Assembly: GCA_020152595.1 (NCBI GenBank)
Contig: JAIGNY010001912.1
Location: 2,224,501 to 2,288,500, forward strand
Length of the DNA stretch: 64,000 bases
Source: Chiridota heheva
Taxonomy: Eukaryota > Echinodermata > Holothuroidea > Apodida > Chiridotidae
Direction: 5' to 3'
Below the pieces are notes generated by a model. That model was not told the DNA's origin and made no database searches. It worked only from the letters and a program-made list of their open reading frames with translations. The position numbers and the translations under genes were made by a program. This document shows positions 1 through 64,000 of the stretch, piece after piece (position 1 is the stretch's first letter; every line of letters starts with the position of its first letter).

Positions 1-3000
1 CTAAAACTAAAAACCAAAGCAAATAATAAGCAAAACAAACTACTGTAACTTAGACTAAAACAAAATTAAAGTAAATAAGAAATTAAATAGTGGTCAATAA
101 AAACATTGGTATAGAAGAGCACAAATAGTTACAGCTTTAAAAATAAAAGAATGAACACAAATTTAAATTTAGAATATAATAAAAATTAAGGCTGCATGGG
201 ACCTCTAATGATTCATTGAAAATTTGTGATGGTATTATAATACACAAAATGAGAAAGCTGCAAAATGAATTTCGTAGAATTAATTCATTTCCTTGTTCAC
301 CTTTTTCATTTCATAACACCTATTTAATCAAAATAGTTTCAAGCTGAGCTTAATTGGAAGAAGAAAACAGCAAAAGGTTTCATCAAAACCAGTTGCCAAT
401 TTCACAGCATTTTGAATTTTAAGACTTTGTTTATAATACAGTATGCATTTTTTCTGTTAATTTGTGACATCAGAAAGAGAACTTATGAATTTCTTTGTTT
501 TTGTTCTTTAATGTTTTTCATTCCTTCACCAAAATTTTCTCAATGAGAGCAGTTTAATATGACCAAGGGATTTCAATTCTGATGATTTCAGTGACTGAAA
601 TTGAGGTCGAGTTAAAAGAAATAAATTAAAGACATTTGAGCTGCATTCTCTCTTATTTATCACAATTTTTGCATAGATGAAAAATTCTACAAAAACTTTG
701 ATTAGCTGGAAGGTGAAAACGACAATTGCTCTTATCATGATTTAAAGACTGTTCCGTTTAGAAATTTCTGATGAATAGAAAATATCTGCATGTCCATAAA
801 CCTTGTCTGATTGCATACTTTCTCTCTGCCCTACCAGTGCTCTTCTGCAGTCAAATTTAATACTTTGGGGAACTAAATATTGTAGATTTTAGGTATTTTC
901 ATGATTTGACAGAAAATTGAACCAAATATATTTACTTGATAAGATAACAATCATTTGTTTCAAAATGTATTTTCTGTCTTGTTTGTTGCAAAATACTGCT
1001 CATTTTCTCTTAACAAATCTTGGTTTAAACTAAGTAAATTACTTATTTTGTATGAATTTCAAATAAAACTAGAACATCAATGATGTAGTAGCTCAACATA
1101 TATTTTGGGGTGTTTACATGCCGGTTTTTGTTGGTGGATAGATAATTCAAGTAGGCTGGGGTTGTTAGGAAAGAAATACTTGTTCGATGGTTTTTTGGGG
1201 GGGAAATGGAATCAGAAGCTTTAATATCGATGTCATGCCGAAAAGTTTCTCTTTAAACCTACCTGCACCCGGCACCTGAGATAATACTGAAAACTCAGGT
1301 ATGACAATTACCAACCAGACTTCCTGTTCAGTGTATTGTGTTTCCACTCCATACAATGATTGTTTATCTTCCATTCACATGCAAACCACAGCCAAGTAGC
1401 CCAAGGCTATGTGTGTATAAGATTACACAAAGCCAAAGCTGAATAATCAAGACACTTTTGTGATTGAAATCACTCATCCATGTTAGGTGTCTTAGTGGAA
1501 GAAGTTGCATAATGAAAAATAGCTGTATCATACCCGAGCTGATAATGTGCATTAACTGTGAATGATTGACAGACCATTTCTATTAAGGAAAGATATTGCT
1601 TCATGGTGATGATAGAACATCAATGATGTAGTAGCTCAGTATATATTTTTGAGTGGGTATGACACTGTTTTTGTTGGTGGGAAACAGTGGCATCAGAAGA
1701 CCCTTTTGATTGGGGAGGGGGGGGGAATACAAATTTACTGACAAAAAAGTTCAACGCTACCGACAAAAATATATTCCACATTTAAAAAAATTGAGAAAAA
1801 AAAGAGAGGTCATCGATTTAAAATCGCACAACAAGTGCAATAACATTTCTTTTTAAAATCTGTTTGATAATGTTTTCATCGTCTTTGATGGAAGTTTTAC
1901 TGATGTGCACGTTGATTTACCGTCTTCAATTTTATGGACAGCTTTACCGAAACACCCCCGGTATTTATGCCCCTAGTGGGGAGTTACATTGGGTAGGCTG
2001 GGGTATTGGAAAGAAACACGTTTAATTAGCAGTGCTGCAACAAAAAAGCTGGGAACGCCCGGAAGGGTAGGTAAACCTTACAGGCCCTGGGCAAAATCGA
2101 TTTGGGTCTAAGCCTGAACAATGACACTGCAATATCTTTGTTATGGGACCCAAAGCACCATAGGTGTCTGAAGAAGCCCAAGGCAAGGGGGAGTGAGCAA
2201 AAAATCAAGTCCAAGGGTGTTTTTTAACAGTAATTGAGGGGACTTTTCATTTTTAAAAAGGGGGTACACTTGTCAGTTTTCGAAATTGTGGGGGAAGCGT
2301 GCCACCTTGCCCGACGTTCCTACACATTTGGTTTGAGCATAGGCGGGATTTTGGGGAGCAAGACGGGCACTTTCCCACCCTCACTATCTGTCCAAAATGG
2401 GTACTTTTGTATGGTGATGTGATGTATCTTAGCGTGAATTCGTTATCCACCCCCCTCCCCCTCCCCACACACACTTTTCCCACTTTCGATGGGCAAATTT
2501 CGCCAATGGGATTGAGATTGGGGAGCCACGACCAATGTTCACCCATCGGGTGAATAGGTGAAAGGCTTCATTGTCCCCAAATGATGACCACATAAACGGG
2601 AATAGCAACTCCTTATAATGATTTATTAAAACGATGCAACTCCCTGATCTTTTAGTGACTAATGAAATTGACACGGTAAAGTCAGCAAAAAATTAGTTCA
2701 TCTTTCTGCTTATATAACAATGAACATGCAATCAGGGGTGTAGGAAGGTTCACCATTCTGGAGGAGGGGAGGGACAAAACCAAAACTTTCACTAGTAAAT
2801 TAAGTTTGCTAATCCCCCCCTTCTTCCTTCCTGTATTTCCCCAATAGCTATTTTGAGCAATCCCTTAGCTTTTAAACCCAAGCATTGCCAAGTTATAGAA
2901 AACTTAAACGAGCTAAAAACAACAAATGATATACAAGCTTGATTAACATATGTGCCAGGTAGTATTTTAACGCTCCAGCCAATGAAAACAGCTTTATTTC

Positions 3001-4799
3001 AATCAGAAATATTTGGTGGCACTTCCAGAGTCAATGTTATTATATACGCTAAATTCATTCTGATTGCGCTGAGCTAAATCTGAACGAACATCAGGATTTT
3101 TGGGCTAGCCTCACATGAGCTTCAAATCCCTCAAAGGGATGTTGAGCTAAAAACCAATATGTATATTCCTTTCATAATAGGAAATATACTGTCTTTCAAG
3201 TAGGTGTTCAGTGGCTCCATCTTAAAAAATTGGCATTTATTGAATAACAGATTATGCATCCTGTCAGTAAATTTAAAGATCCATACATATTTGACTCTTG
3301 CATATTAATGTATGAAGTTTTTTTAATTTCCAGTCCGTCACCACAAAAGAATTACTCTCAGCATAGCATTATATAGCTCAAAATTTGCAAGTTACATGGT
3401 GTGTTACACATTCTCCCCTACCCAATCTTTGTGAAAAGTGGACAATGGTTGGGTGGTGCTCACCGCCCTTTGGAGGGGACATAAAGCTGTCGGTCCCGAT
3501 GGTAGGAGTTTCACCCCCTGCCTTATTCTCTAAACACTTCTCAATTTTGTTTGTGTAAACTTATAGTCACAAGCTTCTTTATCCACTTTTGTGTAAAACT
3601 TGTATCCAAGCTGCGTTTATTCTATAGAATGCAACCCCAAACTTTGCATGCATGATATTCTGAGATCAGACAAATCAAACTGGTCATTTTCTCATTGTTA
3701 TGGTAGCCTGTTCAGAATGCGTAGAAATCATTCCAGGAAAGAAAAGTCCTATTTCACCTGCTGTTGTCTCAGAGGAATAAGGTTTCTGACCAAATGCAGC
3801 AGTGCTCTGAATTGACTCATTCTCACTTCATTTTATCATTACATTTAGACCAATGACATTAACTGAGATAGAGAAGTAAATTTGGGCAAAATCTATACTT
3901 GGTTTCCACTTTTCATACGTATAATCTATACTCAAATTTGGAAAATATGGTTGAAAATTAAAAACATATATTCACTTTGAAAATTAGCATTAAGAATTGT
4001 TGATTAGTCATTAAAAGGGAAAACCAGCTAAATATCATCGACAGATTTGTTTAATTCAGAACAACATCTCAGTTGGTTCATTATTCAGATAATACAAAAT
4101 CATTAATTCAACCAAAGGTAAAATGATTAGTCACATTGGTTATATTTATATATAAATGAAATGGGTTCAACTCCAGAAACATTGCTCGGAGAAAATCAGA
4201 AAGGTTGAAACAAGAAATTGACTCCTACTGAGTTTGTTCAGCTGTCTACTTAACAGTAAATCAGCAAGTTTTCTTGGCTGAACATTTATAAAGTTGAACT
4301 GTAGGTTTACACACTTGTTTATTTGATTTCAGGACTGCTTGCCTGTGTCCAATATGTTCTCTCTGAACAGCAACACATACACTGGGGATCATCTCACCCA
4401 CAGAAATACCACATAAATGTAGAAAGAAAACACAAAGAAAACTTGAGTAACAAAAGAAACCATTTCTTGAAAAGAGCTCTTTATACCACAAAGCAAGAAA
4501 TAATACAATTTCCTCTTGTTTATTATAATTGTTTGATAATTTACACTTGTACAATAGTTTACAATCTTATTGTTGGAAATTTAAAAAAGTATCTGAAATT
4601 AATAAGCTTTTCTTTGTAACAATTGCTGTATAACATATTTTCTCTTCGACTAGAGCTTGAAGCTAACAAAGGAATGAACTAGGTGCTACTCACAATCAAC
4701 TACAATAAAACAAAAACTTATTCATCTCATATGCTGCTAGCATTGAGACTCATAGAGAAGAGTATAGAGACTCTTCATTGTGTAGATGTCTTCCGCATA
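1..4799. other. Far 3' flank, no gene seen
   Basis: AT-rich sequence with only short unconvincing open frames on either strand. Holds a diverged direct duplication (listed separately) and a purine/pyrimidine-skewed patch at 2220-2560 whose overlapping small frames resemble no family I know. Confidence 0.6.
1072..1681. repeat. Diverged direct repeat pair (1072-1141 and 1614-1681)
   Basis: Both copies begin with agaacatcaatgatgtag and share tagctca, atatattttt and tttttgttggtgg. A related GTAGGCTGGGG block occurs at about 1152 and again at about 1993, so an older interspersed repeat is probably involved. Confidence 0.6.
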
Positions 4800-5575
4800 A
4801 GACAAGGCAAATGACATATGACATGATTTCATGACATAGGATGTCATATGACATAAGATGGCAAATGACATAAGATGTCATATGACATCAGATGACATAT
4901 GTCATGACATAAAATGACATAAGATGTCATGAGATAAGATGGCAAATGACATAAGATGGCAAAAATGACATAAGATGGCAAATAACATTACATAAGATGT
5001 CATATGACATAAGATGGCAAATGACATTGGATGGCAAATGACATAAGATGGCAAATGACATACGATGGCAAATGACATAAGATGGCAAATGACATAAGAT
5101 GTCATACGACATAAGATGTCATATAACATAAGATGGCAAATGACATGAGATGTCATATGACATAAAATGGCAAATGACAAGATGTCATATGACATAAGAT
5201 GTCATATGACATAAGATGTCATATGACATAAGATGTCATATGACATAAGATGACATATAACATAAGATGGCAAATGACATAAGAGGGCAAATGACATAGA
5301 GGGCAATTGACATAAGATGTCATATGACATTAGATGGCAAAAGACATGACATAAGATGGCATATGACATAAGATGTCATATGACATAAGAAGTTATGACA
5401 TAAGATGTCATATGATATAAGATGACATATGACATATAAGATGTTATATGACATAAGAAGTTATGACATAAGATGTCATATGATATAATATGACAAGATG
5501 TCATATGACATATAAGATGTCATATGACATAAAATGTCATATGGCATAAGACGACGTATGACATAAGATGGCAAA
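4800..5575. repeat. 17-bp palindromic minisatellite (gacataagatgtcatat family)
   Basis: About 45 imperfect units of two alternating types, gacataagatgtcatat and gacataagatggcaaat. The first type makes the perfect palindrome ATGTCATATGACAT at unit junctions. Minus-strand reading frames here are artefacts of the repeat. Confidence 0.93.
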
Positions 5576-6841
5576 TGCAGTTGGGAAAATGAAACATCAC
5601 AGAGACCTGCTAACTATGATTCCTTCAGAAAATTTGATCAAATCCCACCAGGATGCAATAAAATTTGACTGCTGAGAAGCAGCGTCAAATATCATGCACC
5701 AGTGAACACTGGTAGCTTGAAAATGGCTAACATGGAATCAGCAATTACCCTTTTTTTATTGAAAAATACTGCATATTCAATCTCATTTATATCTCTCTTA
5801 CACAACAACTCTAATGGCTTTCTACTATACACATATAACATGTAATTTTGTTCACAGCAAATGGTTACAAAATGCTTGTCATGAATAAAACTTGTGGAAC
5901 AGAGACTACAATGCAAGTAACTCAAATATCCAAACTAAAACTAGCCAGCAGGATTGGTACTTGCCATATATATAGTCTGATAATGGCACAATGGGCCCAA
6001 CATTAATCTCACCTCTTCCCAGAGAGACAAATGGACCATCATACTCTCAAGCGTCTAGTCATGCAATGTTTCTTCTGACCTGACCCCTTTCTCTACCTTC
6101 GCAGGAATATATCAAGGTGTGACAACATTCGGACACAACCATTTCACTCACCTACTAAGATAACAAAATATATCATTTTAATACTTACATTATCAAATAT
6201 AAATTTATTTTGTATGGAAATACTTAAATCATTGCCTTCCCTTACAGGGCAACAAATTATTATTAAAAGGAGCTAAAAAAATTCATCTGACCACGAGAAA
6301 TTCTTCCCACATTACAAAATATTAACCATCTGAAGGAGGAAATCCAATTTTGGAAGACACATGCAACTGGAATAAAATTGTTATAGACGGCTAATTCAGA
6401 AATTTGTTGCAACGTTTATCTCAGAAATTTGTTACACTTTTTCATGAACAAATTGTTAACAACTTTTGATCAAGGAATTTGCTGCAAAATACTTTGACAT
6501 GATCTGCTCTCTGATTCAAATAAGTGTTTAAGAATATTGCATTACAACTACATTTTCCTCCTATATCAATATTTTCTTTCAATTTACTATATTCTCTGAC
6601 ACAAATTATATACACATCCTTCAATTTAACAGTTTACTTTCTTCCACTGTTAAAGCCAAAACAAAATAAATGCATCTTCCTTTCCATAAAAGAAATGCAC
6701 GTTTAAAATAAACGCCTTGCATAGTAAAGTATACGTATGTCCTCAATGTTAGGTACCATAATTACTTGCATTCATCATCATTGCCTCATATTACATACTT
6801 GCATTCTTAGAAAATCAGTGAAAAGTAAGACATGGATGGCT
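5576..6841. other. Flanking DNA, nothing recognised
   Basis: AT-rich unique-looking sequence with only short isolated open frames (for example 5692-5925 minus, 6442-6624 minus) lacking any family resemblance. Confidence 0.5.
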
Positions 6842-7195
6842 TGGTTTGGTTTGATGAGGTTTATCGGCACCCTGGCAGTCAGAGTCAAACGTGCCAAGAG
6901 GGTGTTAAAAAATTAAGGTGCAAAGGTTAGGAAAGAGATGATTGGAAAAGGAGGAGAGGATGGAGAGAAGTGAACATTTTAAAGGAAATAAGTTGTAGAA
7001 GAAATGGTTGTGAGAGGGAGAGGGATGTGAAATAGGAAAGGATGGGGGTGTGGGGAGATTAAATCAAGTGGAAAAGGTTGCTGTTGCGGAGGAAGGTGAT
7101 AATGTTGGAGGGGGATTGTTCTTGAAGAAGTCGGAAATAGTGGTGGCAGGGGATATGAAAGATCTGGAGTTGCCGTAAATCAGACAGGTTAAGAG
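6842..7195 (-). mobile_element. 3' fragment of a non-LTR retrotransposon
   Basis: GC- and purine-rich island in AT-rich flanks. On the minus strand it ends with a conserved 3' terminus, tgccgataaacctcatcaaa, followed by a CCAAA-type tail, the same layout as the LINE 3' ends at 45.5 and 62.1 kb but from a different subfamily. No reverse transcriptase domain remains. Confidence 0.6.
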
Positions 7196-8228
7196 GATAT
7201 GATAGATTAATCATTTACGATTGATTAATCATTTTTATTAGATGACAAAAAAATACAAAATACTACCAACAATAGAGTTGATAAATAAGATGAAATATTT
7301 AGTTTTTATTTCTATAAAATGGCATGAACATAGCTACACTTTTTCATGAAATCGTGTTGAGATTTTCTCTCCAAAAAAACAAAACAAAATGGGAAGCCAT
7401 TTTGATGCAATTTTTCATTGTCTTCAAACAAGGGTCACAATTTAACCTACTAAAATCAACCTACTAAAATTTGCTTTCATTCATGCAGGTATCAACTACA
7501 GGAGGGGATTCACACTAAAAGTCCTTTCAAATCCTAAATGGGTATTGACAAAACATAAGTCAAGCTTGTGTATCATATCTAGTTATTTGTAACAATTTCA
7601 ATAATATTTAGGTCTAGTTTTGATGCTTGAACATTTCCTAATGTAGTTTATTACAAATATAATTATTTCACAAAATTTGTTCTTGCAGCTAGCTAGGAAA
7701 CCAAAGATGTACAAAACCCTCAACCACTCTAGAAAACTAAATTGACTAAAAATATACTCATATTATATTTGTTTGTGGAAAAACTATTTGTACTTTACAG
7801 CCAGCACCAATATAAACCAAACAATTTGATGAATTACAAACATTTATGCACTGCCATCTGATAAAAACTTGAGATTGGTTACCTTCAAGGGTGTATGGAA
7901 GTATTTACTCCAAATCGAATAAAACAAAACTATGAATATCCTGCTCTAATCTTAAGGTGAGGACAATGATTCAGCAGTTATCAACCCTATAATAACCCAT
8001 TATACCCCACACCTACAAATAGGACAATGATAGGGACAAAACAAATGCGTTTATGATCACAAATCCTTCTGCAAATTTTTAAAGAAGAGTGGGGCAAACA
8101 TTAGCAATAATAATGTCATGTTTCATTGTACAGACAAGACTAGCAGTATGCTTCTTTAAATCATTATAAGTGATACAATTATCATCATCAAATTTTATTT
8201 GTGTAAGACTTGTAAACATCCAAATACA
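7196..8228. other. Flanking DNA, nothing recognised
   Basis: AT-rich. The first canonical minus-strand AATAAA downstream of the srGAP stop lies at 8194-8199, so the 3' UTR could reach to about here. Confidence 0.45.
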
Positions 8229-8455
<227 letters not shown>

Positions 8456-10335
8456 GTATGTTGTGCTTTATATCATTAAACTCTTAAATTAAAGATGACT
8501 TAAAAATAAATTTCATACCAGTTATTACCCAGCAAATACTTTTTATCAACTTTTACTGTAATTTGTATCAAGGACTAAAATGTCAGATTTCCTTACTTGT
8601 AGCAGATGCAAAGGTACAACCTAATACTTCTATATGAGAGCAAGTGTATGTACAAAACAAACTAAAAATACATAATTGACTTCATGCCAAGTGCCAAATC
8701 AGCTTTGAATATCCTGTTTATAACGAGGTCTTTAAATATCAAAGCATTACATTCTTTTGTGCATCACCTCAACAACACTTCCCAAAAAATAATTAATCTG
8801 TCTTGTTGTACCTACAGTGACATTTCCCCCTTGGGTACAACAAATATGAAAGGGTCAAATACATTCTGTTACAAATAAGTTACCAAAGGGAGAGGTATGA
8901 CCTATTCCACCACTCCATACAAATGAGTTACATGGGTCTCACAGCTTACAAAGTCTATAAATGTAAAAAGATCTCTCTCCCTCTCTATACAACATATGTT
9001 TAAGTCTTAAGAGTGTTCTGCATGAATTAAATATGACTGGTTAAGTATGACTGATTCAAGTTATTATACAAAAGCTTGCATCATATCCACAGAAGAGATA
9101 AGTAACCACCAAATTAGGAACTACAAAAGGAGGTAAACATTGAAAGATCTTTGAATCAAAAATCAAACCATTATTGTAAACAAAAAACAAGATTTTTGGC
9201 ATGTTATTCTGGACTGATTTTAGAGCCCCTGAAGACACACAGTAGATCTCTGACTTTGACCAGTACAAATTTGTCCTCTACTAAACAGGAATGGGTCAAG
9301 TTCAGATAGTCAAGAACTTAAAACAATCAAAGTTGTAGTCACATACTTTTTTGTCTACAGACATGTTCACCACTTGTTGGCTACAGCTAAGGGTAGCACA
9401 GAACTAATAAAGTATTACTGCACCAGCTAAATATGAGAACCCTCAGAGAAAGGCTAATACAAATATTTGAGAAGGAAGCTGAGAAGTTGACAATTTCAGG
9501 AATGGTAGAGAAGGGATAGGTCTCTACTATGTATATCCAAACTTGATGAGATTTGTGTAAGTAAAAATTTCATGGGGAACTACTTTACCATGGACCCATA
9601 CCAAAACTTGAGTGATTTGGTGAGGGTATATAACACCATTATAACTTTAGCCTAAAAAAAAAAGGCAAAAACCTCTCGTGACACCCTATTGAAAGTACCC
9701 TCATCCAAAGATATTAGATAGTACTTTTTGGAAACATCACAAAAGATCCCAAATCTATAGCATTCTGGTTCAAAAAGGACCCCGAATTTGACTCTTTCAT
9801 CATAGGCTTCAATGGGGCAAATAATTAGTTCCGTGCTACCTAGGGGCCTTAAAAGTAAATATTGTAAAATGCTTTGAATATACTTACAAAGAGAAGGTGC
9901 TATAATAACAAGTATTACTACTTTCTTACTCAGCACACAGATATTTCACTCCCTAATGAACATGATCTCCCTCCCATTCTTTTGAGTTATGTTCCTGTTT
10001 GAATACTTAATGGTGCATCCATTATATTAGGTTTTAGATGCTCTCACCTCTGAATGGATTCAAGATAGTTAAATTGACACAGAGATGATGTTGCCAAGAC
10101 CCATTGGTGATCATTTTGCTTCTTCACTGGTTGCATTATCACTTCAGATTCAGAACTTGGTTCTTTTAGCATTGCATAAATTCTTTCAAAATTAGTAGTT
10201 TATAACTTCAGACACATCAATATTAAAAGACTGACTTCATCTTGGATAACATACAGCATCCTAAGTCAATACACAAAGGAAGACAATGTCATGACAAAAG
10301 TATTTCATGGAAATTAGCTTGTGACGATGCAGTCA
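8456..10335 (-). other. Possible srGAP 3' UTR and flank
   Basis: Immediately downstream of the stop codon on the minus strand. I see no canonical AATAAA between 10335 and 8200, so the true 3' end is undetermined: a variant signal, a long UTR reaching the AATAAA at 8199-8194, or a further spliced segment are all possible. Confidence 0.4.
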
Positions 10336-63938
<53,603 letters not shown>

Positions 63939-64000
63939 CTGTGTGAATATAGATTATTACAATTCTTGTCAATACATTTATATACCAGTCCTGGAGCATG

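Noticed and set aside
2234-2674. Cluster of overlapping small frames on both strands
   Set aside because: Mutually overlapping, no family similarity, and likely part of an old repeat or purine-skewed flank.
4800-5575. CRISPR-like array
   Set aside because: Units are contiguous with no unique spacers, and the host is eukaryotic. The same holds for the arrays at 17.8, 27.3, 30.4 and 36.2 kb.

Overview
The window is AT-rich eukaryotic DNA, almost certainly from a metazoan. It has short exons bounded by GT-AG introns, abundant minisatellites and long (TA)n runs, a tRNA-derived SINE, several decayed non-LTR retrotransposons and foldback/MITE-like repeats. No operon, prophage, CRISPR array or other prokaryotic feature is present. 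The repeat style suggests a marine invertebrate, possibly a deuterostome such as an echinoderm or hemichordate. That placement is an impression, not a proof.

The only protein-coding gene I can support runs on the minus strand from beyond the right edge down to a stop codon at 10336-10338. Seventeen exons can be joined with every splice site GT-AG and every intron phase compatible: 63801-63938, 62629-62757, 56146-56367, 54469-54570, 53669-53857, 51081-51165, 50355-50379, 49313-49409, 42566-42626, 41568-41645, 39303-39437, 35583-35691, 34505-34714, 33277-33332, 30884-31058, 29300-29563 and 10336-10609. Together they give 2349 nt, or 782 residues plus a stop. The product is a SLIT-ROBO Rho GTPase-activating protein (srGAP / ARHGAP4 family): most of the F-BAR domain, a basic linker, a complete RhoGAP domain with its arginine finger, an SH3 domain, and a short tail ending in a proline-rich segment. 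The first F-BAR residues, start codon and promoter lie outside the window. The family links membrane curvature (F-BAR) to local inactivation of Rac/Cdc42-type GTPases (RhoGAP), with SH3 and PxxP segments as adaptor contacts.

Layout from left to right. 1-10335 is 3' flank and possible 3' UTR, with a palindromic 17-bp minisatellite at 4.8-5.6 kb, a LINE 3' fragment at 6.8-7.2 kb and a (TA)n run at 8.2 kb. 10610-29299 is the 18.7-kb last intron; it holds two LINE 3' fragments, two (TA)n blocks, a large 17-bp array (17.8-19.1 kb), a composite inverted/direct repeat (21.4-22.1 kb) and a 24-bp array (27.3-28.1 kb). 29300-42626 carries the RhoGAP-SH3 exons between a 50-bp minisatellite, a 20-bp array, octamer-bearing repeats and a 1.06-kb foldback element. 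42627-49312 is an intron with a broken LINE reverse transcriptase that is itself split by a 1180-bp DNA element. 49313-64000 carries the F-BAR and linker exons, two SINE copies, a hairpin-type element with ~205-bp arms, and more interspersed repeats.

I found no convincing new biological system. The most useful leads are the foldback elements, the altered ligand pocket in the SH3 domain, a 25-nt microexon, and a minisatellite that starts within ten bases of the SH3 exon's donor site.
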